A program made the position numbers and the translations under genes. From Opitutia bacterium (GTDB lineage Bacteria > Verrucomicrobiota > Verrucomicrobiia > Opitutales > Opitutaceae): DNA of 64,000 bases. Below the pieces are notes generated by a model. The model was given only the letters and a program-made list of their open reading frames with translations. It was not told where the DNA came from and searched no databases. The stretch lies in the NCBI GenBank assembly GCA_947475065.1, contig CANJLB010000008.1:35876-99875 (forward strand). Reading direction: 5' to 3'. How positions within the stretch are numbered: the stretch's first letter is position 1; each line of letters opens with the position of its first letter. This document shows, piece by piece, positions 43,268-52,719 of the stretch.

Positions 43268-44225
43268 GCGGCCGGGATGAAGGGCGAACGGAGCGGAGGG
43301 TCCGGTCGGCTGGCCTTGGTGGTAGCGGGCGACGATGGGCAGAAAAACGGGCGGTTCAGTCTGTCGGAAACAATGCGGCCGATGCTTCGGACGACATTTT
43401 TCGCGGTGAACTCTTTTGCAACAAGTTCCGGCGAAATTATGCAGCAAATTCACCTCATCGAAATAGCACGAAGCACGACGCAGGAAGTACCAAGAACCAA
43501 ACCTCCGTCTTAGCCGGACTCATGCAGTTGAAACAGGATTCCATCAGCCACGAGAAAACTGAAAAGTGAACTGCATAGCAGATGGGTTTTCCCTGAAAAT
43601 TGACATTGGAAATCAGTAAGTTGCACACCATTTCGAATATTTGAACTGCATGAGTCCGGCTCAGCTCCCAGCTTTTCGGCTCCTCTGCGTTTCCGCGATC
43701 TGCCGGCAGAAAATTCAGAAGTTAGGAAACCATGAAGCGATCTTGTCGCCTCCTGCTCCTGGCTTCGTGGCTTCTAAATTTATCCGATCCTCCACCGCCC
43801 CGTTTCCACCTTGCTGGTGGCCGAACTTCCGACTTTCTCCCGGCTTAACTAGGCGGCGGCCCGACACACGCTTTATGGCGTTGACGAACCGCCCCGCGTC
43901 ATTTTCCGCGCACTTGTTGAACCGTTTGGTCTGCCCGTCCAAGGTGCGGAACAGATGGAACTGAGCCACGGAAACACAGGTTCCGGAGGTGCGGATCGCA
44001 GGCTGGGACGAAGCGGAGAACGGGCAAAGGCAGGAGAATGAAAACGGTAGAAGACGGGGAGAAGTGGAGGCGGTCAGGGGTACCGATGCGGAATTAGCGA
44101 CGGTGGGCCGGGGCTTTCGGGCGGCTAATGTTCCGCCCCTCGTCTTAAATTTTTGTTGGACATCCCCAAGGCTGCCGCCTTCCCTCGCCTGCAACCACGT
44201 CTTCCACCGTCCACTTCGACCACCT
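43268..44225. other. 958-bp intergenic region with repeats and no recognised gene
   Basis: The segment 43430-43640 is visibly AT-richer than its surroundings. It holds the CACCAAGCACC-type repeat variant at 43470-43507 (CCAAGAACCAAACCTCCG) and a CTCCTGGCTTCGTGGCTTCT string near 43750. Open frames on both strands do not resemble proteins I know. A promoter for the respiratory operon should lie near the right end, but I cannot assign one. Confidence 0.5.
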
Positions 44226-44399
44226 GTGAGCCAACCACACACGCGCAAAGCTTTCCTCGCCCAGCTGCTGGGCGCGGCCGCCTTCATCGGCTTTGCGCCC
44301 AAACTGTCAGCCAAGCCCGCGCCGCCCGCCGCCGCGCCCGCTTCGCCGGCCCCCTTTGCCGTCCGCCCGGAGACGCGCGCCGTCGCCCGTCAGGGTTGA
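44226..44399 (+). CDS. small exported protein preceding the act operon
   Basis: A 57-aa protein from a GTG start, too short for most gene finders. It consists of a signal-like segment (THTRKAFLAQLLGAAAFIGFAPKLSA read approximately from residue 4) and an Ala/Pro-rich tail. TRKAFLAQLLGAAA is reminiscent of a weak Tat signal with only one arginine. It stops 48 bases before actA and is on the same strand, so is probably the first gene of the operon. Function unknown. Confidence 0.45.
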   Translation: MSQPHTRKAFLAQLLGAAAFIGFAPKLSAKPAPPAAAPASPAPFAVRPETRAVARQG

Positions 44400-44447
44400 A
44401 GACGACGACTGCGCCTGCCTGGCCCCGCACTCGGAGAACTCCGATCC

Positions 44448-45116
44448 ATGTCGAAACTTTTTCCCAAGTCGGCCAACCGCCTGCCGTTGCAGCTCGGGTT
44501 GTTTCTGCTGGTGCTGGGCAGCCTCGCGGCGGCAGGGATCAACTACTACGCGACGAACAAGTATGCCAACGTGGGCTACGCACCGGTGCAGCCGGTGCCC
44601 TACAGCCATGCGTTGCACGCGGGGCAGCTAGCCATTGACTGCCGCTACTGCCACTCGAACGTGGAGAAATCCGGCTTTGCGAACCTGCCGACAGCGCAGA
44701 CGTGCATGAACTGCCATTCGCAGGTGAAGACCGACAGCCCGCTGCTGGCCGTCGTCCGCAAGAGCTATGAGACCGGTGAAGCTGTGCCGTGGGTGCAGAT
44801 CCACATGGTGCCGGACTACGTTTATTTCAACCACTCCGTCCACGTCACCCGCGGCATCTCGTGTGTCGAGTGTCATGGGCGCATTGACCAGATGGACGTG
44901 GTCGCGCAGGCCAAGCCGCTCTCGATGAGCTTCTGCCTCGATTGTCACCGCGCCCCCGAGGAGCACCTCCGCGACACCAAGGATGCGGCGCAGGCCGTCA
45001 CCAAGCTCGGCTGGCAGCATCCCGGCGGCGCGACCGCCCAGACGGCGCAAGGCCTGCTGCTCAAGCAAAACCTCAACATCATGCCGCCGCAGAGCTGCTC
45101 CGGCTGCCACCGCTGA
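44448..45116 (+). CDS. actA: alternative complex III pentaheme cytochrome subunit ActA
   Basis: A 222-aa membrane-anchored periplasmic cytochrome. A signal anchor (LPLQLGLFLLVLGSLAAAGI) precedes a domain with five heme c sites: CRYCH, CMNCH, CVECH, CLDCH and CSGCH. YSHALHAGQLAIDCRYCH and YVYFNHSVHVTRGISCVECHGRIDQMDVV are typical of ActA, which takes electrons from ActB's iron-sulfur chain or passes them on within alternative complex III (quinol:cytochrome c oxidoreductase). The stop overlaps the next ATG (TGATG). Confidence 0.93.
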   Translation: MSKLFPKSANRLPLQLGLFLLVLGSLAAAGINYYATNKYANVGYAPVQPVPYSHALHAGQLAIDCRYCHSNVEKSGFANLPTAQTCMNCHSQVKTDSPLLAVVRKSYETGEAVPWVQIHMVPDYVYFNHSVHVTRGISCVECHGRIDQMDVVAQAKPLSMSFCLDCHRAPEEHLRDTKDAAQAVTKLGWQHPGGATAQTAQGLLLKQNLNIMPPQSCSGCHR

Positions 45117-48100
45117 TGAAACGCAAATTTGAGCATCCCGCCCCCTCCGCGCGCGAGCTGTCCGGCCCGCGCTACTGGCGCAGCCTTGATGAGCTGGCCG
45201 ACACCCCGGGCTTCCGCGAGCAGATGGCACGCGAGTTTCCCCAAGGGGCGGACAACCTGAACGGGGTGGACCGGCGCAACTTCTTCAAGCTGATGGCCGC
45301 GTCGTTCGCACTCGGCGGCATGGGCCTGGCCAGCGGCTGCCGCCGTCCGGAGACGAACATCCTGCCCTACGGCAAGTCGGTCGAAGGCGTCATCCCCGGC
45401 CTGCCCCAGTATTTTGCCACCGCGATGCCCATCCCGGGCGGGGCGATTCCGCTGCTGGCCGAGACGCATCAGGGCCGCCCGACCAAGCTGGAAGGCAACC
45501 CGACGTATGAGCCCTATGGTGGTGCAACCACGCTCCGTGCGCAGGCGTCGCTGCTCGACCTTTACGATCCGGACCGGGCGACGGCCCACACGAAGGGCGG
45601 GGCGACGCTGGATGGCGCCGCCGTCAACAAGCTCCTCGCCGACATCTCCGCCGCCCACACGGCCACCGGTGGCGCCGGGCTGGCGTTCCTCGCCGAATCG
45701 TCCACCTCGCCCTCACGCGCCCGCATGGCCGCCGCGGTGAAGAAAAAATTTCCGCAGGCCACATGGGCGGACTACGACGCGATTCCGAGCGAGGAAAACG
45801 CCGGCCTGCTGCGCCATTTCGAGAAGGCCACCCGGGTCGTCAGCCTCGACGCCGATTTTCTGCAGGAAGGCCCGCACGCGCTCGCCTACGCCCGCGACTT
45901 TGCCAAAGCCCGCCGGGTGAGCAGCAAGGAAGAGGCGGAGAAGATGAACCGCCTCTACATGGTCGAGAGCGGGTTCAGCATCACCGGATCGATGGCCGAC
46001 CACCGGCTGCGTCTCGCCAGCAGCCATGTGGCGGCGTTCGCCGCCGCGCTGGCGCAGAAAATCACTGGGCAGGCCGTTTTCACCGCCCTGGCGCAAGGGC
46101 TGGATCTCGCGGACAGGAACACGGGCAAATGGATTGACGAATGCGCCAAGGATCTGCTGGCGAACAAGGGGAAATCCATCGTCATCGCAGGCCGGCATCA
46201 GCCGGCGGAGGTTCACGCGATCGTCCAGGAGATCAATGTCGCGCTGGGCAACGTCGGGACGACCCTCTCGCTGGTGGAGAGCGAGCCGGCGGCCGGTCCG
46301 AACAGCCTGGGTGCCCTCGTGCAAAAAACCGACACGGGCCAGACCAGGACGCTCGTCATCCTCGGCGGCAACCCGGCGTATAATTTTCCCGCCAACCTGA
46401 ACTTCGCGGCGCTGGCCAAAAAGGTGCCGGAGATCGTCCGCGTCGGCTACTACGTTGACGAAACCTCGCAGCTGGCCGGCACCCATCTCGCCGCCGCCCA
46501 TTACCTCGAGTCGTGGGGCGACGCGCGCACGGCCGACGGCACCATCGTGCCGGTGCAGCCGATGATCCTGCCGCTGTTCAACGGGCTTACGGAAATTGAA
46601 ATCCTCGCCCGGCTCGCCGGCGAAACGGTGACGGATGCCTACGCGATTGTGCGCGAGACCGTCTGGCAGCTCACCGGAGGCGACGCCGAAAAAACTTTCC
46701 GCAAGTTCCTGCACGACGGCCTGCTCGCCGGTTCGGCCTGGAAACCGGCGGCCGCGGCCGCTCAGCCGGCCGCGTATGGTCCGGCCAAGGCCCCCGCCGC
46801 ACTCTCCAAGGTCAGCCTCGAAGTCCGTTTCGTCGCCGACCTGAAGATGGAGGACGGCCGCCACGCCAACAACGGCTGGCTGCAGGAGTGCCCCGATCCG
46901 ATCACCAAGCTCACTTGGGACAACGCCATCCTCGTCAGCCCGAAGCTTGCGAAAGAGCTGGGGGTTGATCCGAAAGGCGCGGCGATCCAGATCGCGCGCA
47001 AGGAACTGGCCGAGATGGATCGCGGTCACGAAAACGCCTTCGTCGGCGAACTGACGCTGGCGGACGGCAAGAAGATCAAGGGCCCGTTGCACATCCAGCC
47101 CGGCCTGGCCGACTGGACGGTCATCCTCCCGCTCGGCTACGGACGCGCCGTTTCCGGCCACATCGGTGGCAGCACCGCAAACCCGGTCGGCCATAATTTC
47201 TATCCGGTCCGCACGAGCGAGGCCCCGCACTTTGTCGCCGGCGCGAAGCTCGCGGTCGTCCCGGGCGAGCGCTATTCGCTCGGCACGACGCAGGAGCATT
47301 GGTCCATGGAAGGCCGGGATCTCGTGCGCGAGGCCAACGTCGAGGAAGTCACCAAGCCCGGCGGCCTGGGCCTGGCGTTTGTGCAGGAAGAGAGCCTGGA
47401 GGCCCACTCACCCGCCATCTACCCGGAGATGACGGCCGAGGAGTTTGCGAAGAAGACGCCAGAGGAGCGGGCCAAGCTCACCGCCGAGCGCTCCAAGGTC
47501 GGCCCCGAGCAGCGCGGCAACTCGCTCTACGAGACGCCCAAGTTTGACGGCCCGCACCAGTGGGGCATGAGCATTGACCTCAACACTTGCATCGGGTGCA
47601 ACGCCTGCGTCGTCGCCTGTCAGGCGGAAAACAACATCCCCATCGTGGGCAAGCGGCAGGTGCAGGGCGGCCGCATCATGCATTGGATCCGGCTCGACCG
47701 TTACTATTCCGACGGCAAGGCCGAGGCGGGCGTATTCGGCGGCCCGGAGAACCGGGAGATTCCCGAGGATCCGCAGGCGGTCGTGCAGCCCATCGCCTGC
47801 CAGCATTGCGAGCTCGCGCCGTGCGAGACGGTGTGTCCCGTCAACGCCACCGTCCACGACCCCGAGGGCATCAACACGATGGCCTACAACCGCTGCATCG
47901 GCACGCGGTACTGTGCGAACAACTGCCCGTACAAGGTGCGCCGGTTCAATTATTTTGACTTCAACAAGCGCTCGATTGACGAGCTGTACCTGGGGCCGCT
48001 GGGCAAGTCCGGGATGCCGGAGCTGGCGAAGCTGGCGAAAAACCCCGAGGTCAGCGTGCGCATGCGTGGCGTGATGGAGAAATGCACTTACTGCGTGCAG

Positions 48101-48514
48101 CGCGTGCAGGCGGCAAAGATCGCGCAGAAGCGCGATGCCGGGGCGACCGACCAGGTGAAGATCAAGGACGGGGCCTTCAAGGTCGCCTGTCAGCAGGTCT
48201 GCCCGGTGGAGGCCATTGAGTTTGGCGACATTTCCGATCCGAAGAGCAAGGTGTCGCTGGCGAAGGCCCGCGAGCACGACTACCAGCTGCTCGGCTACCT
48301 CAACATCCGTCCGCGCACGACCTATCTCGGCAAGCTCCGCAACCCGAATCCCGCGATGCCCGACTACGTGGCGCAACCCTTCAGCCTGCAGGAATTCAAG
48401 TCCAAGAACCATCCCGCCGGCCACGGCGAGGGCGGCGAGCACGCGAATCCCGCCGCCGAGGGTGAAAAGAAGGCCGGCCTCGGGCTGGGCCAGATTTTCG
48501 GAGGGCTTTCCTGA
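45116..48514 (+). CDS. actB: alternative complex III iron-sulfur/molybdopterin-like subunit ActB
   Basis: An 1132-aa Tat-exported protein. It has a short [21 protein letters not shown] leader, then the signal [25 protein letters not shown] with a possible lipoprotein cysteine. The large middle part is a molybdopterin-oxidoreductase-like fold that in ActB has lost its cofactor. The C-terminal third is an NrfC-like ferredoxin domain with four cysteine clusters, including [47 protein letters not shown] and [14 protein letters not shown]. It carries electrons between the quinone-oxidising membrane subunits and ActA. The start at 45116 is set by overlap with actA; a longer frame to 44942 would duplicate actA DNA. 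Confidence 0.94.
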   Translation: MKRKFEHPAPSARELSGPRYWRSLDELADTPGFREQMAREFPQGADNLNGVDRRNFFKLMAASFALGGMGLASGCRRPETNILPYGKSVEGVIPGLPQYFATAMPIPGGAIPLLAETHQGRPTKLEGNPTYEPYGGATTLRAQASLLDLYDPDRATAHTKGGATLDGAAVNKLLADISAAHTATGGAGLAFLAESSTSPSRARMAAAVKKKFPQATWADYDAIPSEENAGLLRHFEKATRVVSLDADFLQEGPHALAYARDFAKARRVSSKEEAEKMNRLYMVESGFSITGSMADHRLRLASSHVAAFAAALAQKITGQAVFTALAQGLDLADRNTGKWIDECAKDLLANKGKSIVIAGRHQPAEVHAIVQEINVALGNVGTTLSLVESEPAAGPNSLGALVQKTDTGQTRTLVILGGNPAYNFPANLNFAALAKKVPEIVRVGYYVDETSQLAGTHLAAAHYLESWGDARTADGTIVPVQPMILPLFNGLTEIEILARLAGETVTDAYAIVRETVWQLTGGDAEKTFRKFLHDGLLAGSAWKPAAAAAQPAAYGPAKAPAALSKVSLEVRFVADLKMEDGRHANNGWLQECPDPITKLTWDNAILVSPKLAKELGVDPKGAAIQIARKELAEMDRGHENAFVGELTLADGKKIKGPLHIQPGLADWTVILPLGYGRAVSGHIGGSTANPVGHNFYPVRTSEAPHFVAGAKLAVVPGERYSLGTTQEHWSMEGRDLVREANVEEVTKPGGLGLAFVQEESLEAHSPAIYPEMTAEEFAKKTPEERAKLTAERSKVGPEQRGNSLYETPKFDGPHQWGMSIDLNTCIGCNACVVACQAENNIPIVGKRQVQGGRIMHWIRLDRYYSDGKAEAGVFGGPENREIPEDPQAVVQPIACQHCELAPCETVCPVNATVHDPEGINTMAYNRCIGTRYCANNCPYKVRRFNYFDFNKRSIDELYLGPLGKSGMPELAKLAKNPEVSVRMRGVMEKCTYCVQRVQAAKIAQKRDAGATDQVKIKDGAFKVACQQVCPVEAIEFGDISDPKSKVSLAKAREHDYQLLGYLNIRPRTTYLGKLRNPNPAMPDYVAQPFSLQEFKSKNHPAGHGEGGEHANPAAEGEKKAGLGLGQIFGGLS

Positions 48515-49956
48515 TGTCGCATGCCGCTGAACACACTGCGGAAGCGCCCGCCATCCTCGCCGAGGTGAAGCCTGCCATCGTCCCTCGCGCCGTCCTGGTG
48601 GCGCACGGCCGCAGCTTCTCCTGGATCACCGAAAAAATCTGCGGGATCATCGAGGAAAAGACGCCGCGCTGGTGGTGGATCTGCTTTGCGGTCGCCGGTT
48701 TCGTGGCGTCATGGACGGTGATGGGCCTGACCTACCTCGTCGCGACGGGCGTCGGCGTGTGGGGCCACCACAACCCGATCAACTGGGCGTGGGACATCGT
48801 GAACTTCGTGTTCTGGATCGGCATCGGCCACGCCGGCACGCTCATCTCGGCCATCCTCTGTCTGCTGCGCCAGAAGTGGCGCACGTCCATCAACCGCGCG
48901 GCCGAGGCGATGACGATCTTTGCCGTGGTGTGCGCCGCGATCTTCCCGGTCTTCCACGTCGGCCGCATCTGGTTTGCGGTGCTGCCCGGCTGGCTGTTTC
49001 CGTTCCCCAACGGCAATGACATCTGGCAGAATTTCCGCTCGCCGCTGGAGTGGGACGTGTTTGCGGTTTCGACCTACGGCACGGTGTCGGTGCTTTTCTG
49101 GTATGTCGGCCTGATCCCCGACCTGGCCATCCTCCGGGACCGTTTTTATGCGGCGGGCAACAAGTTCCGCTCCTCGCTTTACGGCCTGTTTGCGATGGGC
49201 TGGCGCGGTTCCAACCGCCATTGGAGCAACTACGAGATGGCCTACATGATCCTTGCGGGCATCTCGACCCCGCTGGTGCTGTCGGTGCACACCATCGTGT
49301 CGTTCGACTTCGCCGTGTCGCTGATCCCCGGCTGGCACACGACCATTTTCCCGCCGTATTTCGTGGCGGGCGCGATTTTCTCGGGCTTTGGCATGGTGCT
49401 TACGCTCATGCTGCCGCTGCGCGCGGTGTACAAGCTGGAGGATCTCATCACGCAGTATCACATCGACTGCATGTGCAAGATCACCCTCGCCACCGGCACG
49501 ATGGTCGGCTACGCCTACGCGATGGAGTTCTTCATCGCATGGTATGGCTCCAATCCGAACGAAGGCTTCGCCTTTATCAACCGCGGCTTCGGCCACTACG
49601 CGTGGGCCTACTGGATCATGGTCACCTGCAACGTGATCACGCCGCAGTTCTTCTGGTTCAAAAAAATCCGGCAGAACACGGCGCTGGTCTGGATCCTGTC
49701 GATTTTCGTCAACGTCGGCATGTGGTTCGAGCGCTTCGTGATCATCGTCACCTCGCTGGCCCGCGACTTCCTGCCGTCCAGTTGGGGCTATTATTCGCCG
49801 AGCATCGTGGAAATCTTCACGTTCTTCGGGACGTTCGGCGTGTTCAGCGTGCTGTTCCTCCTTTTCATCCGTTTCCTCCCCATCATGCCGATGGCCGAGC
49901 TGAAGGCGGTCACGCCGGAAGGCGACCCGCATTCCGGCGCCAACGCGCACCACTGA
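48514..49956 (+). CDS. actC: alternative complex III membrane subunit ActC (NrfD-like)
   Basis: A 480-aa integral membrane protein with about ten helices. [82 protein letters not shown] is highly characteristic of ActC, with conserved GHAGT and [13 protein letters not shown] near the quinone site. ActC oxidises menaquinol or ubiquinol and may pump protons. It begins within the actB stop codon (TGATG), and actD follows after 9 bp. Confidence 0.95.
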   Translation: MSHAAEHTAEAPAILAEVKPAIVPRAVLVAHGRSFSWITEKICGIIEEKTPRWWWICFAVAGFVASWTVMGLTYLVATGVGVWGHHNPINWAWDIVNFVFWIGIGHAGTLISAILCLLRQKWRTSINRAAEAMTIFAVVCAAIFPVFHVGRIWFAVLPGWLFPFPNGNDIWQNFRSPLEWDVFAVSTYGTVSVLFWYVGLIPDLAILRDRFYAAGNKFRSSLYGLFAMGWRGSNRHWSNYEMAYMILAGISTPLVLSVHTIVSFDFAVSLIPGWHTTIFPPYFVAGAIFSGFGMVLTLMLPLRAVYKLEDLITQYHIDCMCKITLATGTMVGYAYAMEFFIAWYGSNPNEGFAFINRGFGHYAWAYWIMVTCNVITPQFFWFKKIRQNTALVWILSIFVNVGMWFERFVIIVTSLARDFLPSSWGYYSPSIVEIFTFFGTFGVFSVLFLLFIRFLPIMPMAELKAVTPEGDPHSGANAHH

Positions 49957-49965
49957 TTTTCCGCC

Positions 49966-50499
49966 ATGTCCGCCCAACCCTACGGCCTCATCGCCACCTT
50001 TGACACCGCCGCCGCGATCTACCACGCGGCGGAGACGGTGCGCGATGCCGGCTACAAGAAGTGGGACTGCATCACGCCGTGCCCGGTCCACGGGCTCGAC
50101 GGCGCGATGGGGGTCAAACGCTCGCTGGTCCCGCGCATCTCGCTCGCCGGCGGCATCACGGGTTTCTGCACCGGCATGTTGATGATCTGGTGGACGGGTG
50201 CGTGGAATTACAAGCTGATCGTCGGCGGCAAGCCGCTCTTCAGCCCGATGTTTGCGTTTCCGATCAGCTACGAGCTCACGATTTTGTTCACCGCGTTTGC
50301 GACCATTGGTGGCATGTTCCTGCTGAACAACCTGCCGATGCACTATCACCCGGTGCTGAAATACGACCACATCACCCGCGGCCTCGACGACCAGTTTTTC
50401 GTTGTGATCGAGGCGGCCGACATGAAGTTCGACGCCAAGGCGACCCGCGCCCTGCTCGAAAAGGCCGGCGGCAAAAACATCACGGAGCTGGAGCACTGA
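49966..50499 (+). CDS. actD: alternative complex III subunit ActD (DUF3341)
   Basis: A 177-aa membrane protein of the DUF3341 family. PYGLIATFDTAAAIYHAAETVRDAGYKKWDCITPCPVHGLDGAMGVKRS is the standard ActD opening, followed by two membrane helices and a C-terminal tail ending AGGKNITELEH, which resembles the LxxAGA-type ending of ActD. It is a small structural subunit at the membrane. Three bases separate it from actE. Confidence 0.94.
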   Translation: MSAQPYGLIATFDTAAAIYHAAETVRDAGYKKWDCITPCPVHGLDGAMGVKRSLVPRISLAGGITGFCTGMLMIWWTGAWNYKLIVGGKPLFSPMFAFPISYELTILFTAFATIGGMFLLNNLPMHYHPVLKYDHITRGLDDQFFVVIEAADMKFDAKATRALLEKAGGKNITELEH

Positions 50500-50502
50500 G
50501 CC

Positions 50503-51141
50503 ATGCGGTACCTCTATCTTTCCACCCTCCTGCTGGCCGTGCTCACCGTTTCGGTGCTGGGCTTCCGCGGCACCCCGAGCACGCGGCCGCCGATCGAGCT
50601 GTTTCCCGACATGGATCATCAGGCGCACCTGAAGCCGCAGGCGGAGAGCGCATTCTTCCCGGACCGCCGTGCGGACCGGCCGATCCCGGCCGGCACGGTC
50701 TCGCGGGACGACCTGCGGGATGATGACCACCTTTATCTGGGCAAGAACGCCGACGGCACCTGGGCGCGGACGTTTCCGGCCGCCGTGAAGCTGGACGCCG
50801 CGCTGCTCGCCCGCGGGCAGGACCGCTTCACGATTTACTGCCAGCCCTGCCACGGCGCGCTGGGCGATGGCAACGGCATCACGAAGCAATACGGCATGAC
50901 CACGACCCCCACGTATTTCGACGAGAAGCGCACCAAGCTCACGGCCGGCGAAATCTTCAACGTCATCAGCAACGGGTCGCAGAAAACGCCCGAGGGCCGG
51001 CAGAACATGCTGTCCTACGCCGACAAGCTCACGGCCCCGGACCGCTGGGCCGTCGTCGCCTACGTCCGCGCCCTCCAGCGCGCCAACGCCGGCACGGTTG
51101 CCGATGTGCCTGCCGACAAACGAAAGGAGCTCGGACTCTGA
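50503..51141 (+). CDS. actE: alternative complex III monoheme cytochrome ActE
   Basis: A 212-aa exported monoheme cytochrome c. An N-terminal hydrophobic segment (LYLSTLLLAVLTVSVLGF) acts as signal or anchor. The heme site is FTIYCQPCHGALGDGNGI and the Met axial ligand region is near RQNMLSYADKLTAPDRWAVVAYVRALQRA. The stretch IELFPDMDHQAHLKPQAESAFFPDRRADRPIPAGTV is a recognisable ActE feature. It delivers electrons from the complex to soluble or membrane cytochrome partners. The stop overlaps the actF start by one base. Confidence 0.92.
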   Translation: MRYLYLSTLLLAVLTVSVLGFRGTPSTRPPIELFPDMDHQAHLKPQAESAFFPDRRADRPIPAGTVSRDDLRDDDHLYLGKNADGTWARTFPAAVKLDAALLARGQDRFTIYCQPCHGALGDGNGITKQYGMTTTPTYFDEKRTKLTAGEIFNVISNGSQKTPEGRQNMLSYADKLTAPDRWAVVAYVRALQRANAGTVADVPADKRKELGL

Positions 51142-52415
51142 TGAGCGCACCCGCCGCCAACATCCCTGCTGCCAACGCGACACATTTGCCCGCCGCATCC
51201 GCCACGCGCGCAAACTGTGCGTTGTATGCCGGCATCGCAGGTCTCGCCGCGACCGTGATCGGGCTGGCCGTTTCGGGCAATGTGCACGCCGTGGCCATGT
51301 CCTATCTCGTGGGCATCAGCTACTGGACGACCATCGCCATCGGCATGCTGATGCTGGTGCTCATCCACCATATTTTCGACGCGGGCTGGTCCGTGGTCAT
51401 CCGCCGCCAGTTCGAGCACGGCTTGGCGGCGTTCAAGTGGCTCTTTGTGCTGTTCCTCCCGCTGGTGGCCACCGCATTTATCGGCGGCGGTGACACGGTC
51501 TGGCCGTGGATGAATCCGGCGCACGAGTTGCTGCACGGTCATGGTACCGTTGCAACCGACATCCTCTACCAAAAGAAGGGCGCCTTCCTCAACGTGCCGA
51601 TGTTCGTGGGCGCGACGCTGGTGTTTTTCGCCGTATGGATCTGGCTCTCGGCCCGCCTCCGCAAGGCGTCGTTTGCGCAGGACACCGACGGCAGCGCGAA
51701 GTGGACGACGATGAATCGCAAGACGGCGGCCTTCGGCATTCCCATGAACGCGCTGGCGCTCACCTTTGCCGCCATCTTCTGGATGAAGTCTCTCGAATAC
51801 CACTGGTTTTCCACTATGTTTGGCGTGTGGTATTTCGCCAACTGCATCCGGGCGGCGCTGGCCTTCGGGGTGTTCATCATGGTCTGGCTCACAGCCCGCG
51901 GCGACTACCGGGGCATCCTGAACAAGAACCACTGGCACTGCATCGGCACGCTCGGCCACGCCTTCGTGATCTTCTGGGCTTATGTGACGTTCTCCCAATA
52001 CTTCCTGATTTGGAATGCCAACGTCCCCGAGGAAACGTTCTGGTATAACCTGCGTGAGCACGGCGACTGGTATTACATCGGCATGCTGATCCTGTTCGGC
52101 CATTTCTTTGTGCCGTTCCTGTATCTGCTGTCATTCCGCCGGAAGAGCACCGCCTCCGGGCTGCTGCCCATCAGCATCTGGATCGCTGGCATCATCCTCG
52201 TGGATCTCTGCTATAACATCCTGCCGGCGCTGAAGGACGCGCATGGTGACCCGCTGCCCTTCTTCTCGCTGAACCTGCTGTGGGTCGCGGCCTCCGTCAT
52301 CGGGGTTGGTGGAATTTGCGTGTGGGCCTATCTGCGCAGCTTCGCCACCTCCGGCGCGAAGCTGATCCCCGTGCGCGACCCGCGTATCACCGAATCCCTC
52401 ACCTACCATGAGTGA
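51141..52415 (+). CDS. actF: alternative complex III membrane subunit ActF (NrfD-like)
   Basis: A 424-aa integral membrane protein with about ten helices, a paralogue of ActC. SYLVGISYWTTIAIGMLMLVLIHHIFDAGWSVVIRRQFEHGLAAF and the later HAFVIFWAYVTFSQYFLIWNANVPEETFWYNLREHGDW and FGHFFVPFLYLLSFRRK are typical of ActF, annotated in many genomes as quinol:cytochrome c oxidoreductase quinone-binding subunit 2. It is thought to take part in proton translocation. The stop overlaps the next gene by eight bases. Confidence 0.93.
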   Translation: MSAPAANIPAANATHLPAASATRANCALYAGIAGLAATVIGLAVSGNVHAVAMSYLVGISYWTTIAIGMLMLVLIHHIFDAGWSVVIRRQFEHGLAAFKWLFVLFLPLVATAFIGGGDTVWPWMNPAHELLHGHGTVATDILYQKKGAFLNVPMFVGATLVFFAVWIWLSARLRKASFAQDTDGSAKWTTMNRKTAAFGIPMNALALTFAAIFWMKSLEYHWFSTMFGVWYFANCIRAALAFGVFIMVWLTARGDYRGILNKNHWHCIGTLGHAFVIFWAYVTFSQYFLIWNANVPEETFWYNLREHGDWYYIGMLILFGHFFVPFLYLLSFRRKSTASGLLPISIWIAGIILVDLCYNILPALKDAHGDPLPFFSLNLLWVAASVIGVGGICVWAYLRSFATSGAKLIPVRDPRITESLTYHE

Positions 52416-52719
52416 CGACAACCGCCCGGAATCCTCCTCCTGCCGTGGCATCCCGTTGATCACCACGGGCATCGGCTGCGCGCTGCTGCTCGTTGTGGTG
52501 GTGTATGTCTATGGCAAGCACCGGCCCGCGGCGCTGGGCGACGGTGTCCGCACCGCCGGCCAGCGCATGGAGAACTTGCAGAAACTTCACGACAACGAAC
52601 AGAAACTGGCCTCCGGCTACAGCTGGGTGGACCAAGGCAAAGGTGTCGTCCGGCTGCCCCTCAGCCGGGCCGTCGAGCTGACCGTCGAGGAGCTGAAATC
52701 CGGCACTGCCGCAAAATGA
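52408..52719 (+). CDS. small single-helix membrane protein between actF and the CcoN-like gene
   Basis: A 103-aa protein with one membrane helix (GIPLITTGIGCALLLVVVVYVYG) and a periplasmic tail with LASGYSWVDQGKGVVRLPLSRAVELTVEEL. A YxWVDxxxGVVRIPI-like phrase recurs in small proteins encoded in complex III and oxidase operons of related bacteria, as far as I recall. It could be an assembly factor or accessory subunit. Overlaps actF by eight bases and the CcoN-like gene by four, so is firmly in the operon. Confidence 0.7.
   Translation: MSDDNRPESSSCRGIPLITTGIGCALLLVVVVYVYGKHRPAALGDGVRTAGQRMENLQKLHDNEQKLASGYSWVDQGKGVVRLPLSRAVELTVEELKSGTAAK

Noticed and set aside
43715..44314. A 199-codon minus-strand open frame before the act operon
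   Set aside because: No family resemblance, and it crosses repeat phrases and the leader region. Part of it (FRTLDGQTKRFNKCAENDAGRF) is protein-like, but not enough to call a gene.
44942..45115. Longer N-terminus for ActB
   Set aside because: The extra 58 residues are an out-of-frame reading of actA; the overlap ATG at 45116 gives the normal ActB start.
48709..51213. An 834-codon minus-strand open frame
   Set aside because: It is the antisense of actC, actD and actE and has the Arg/His/Asp/Gly-rich composition of high-GC shadow frames.
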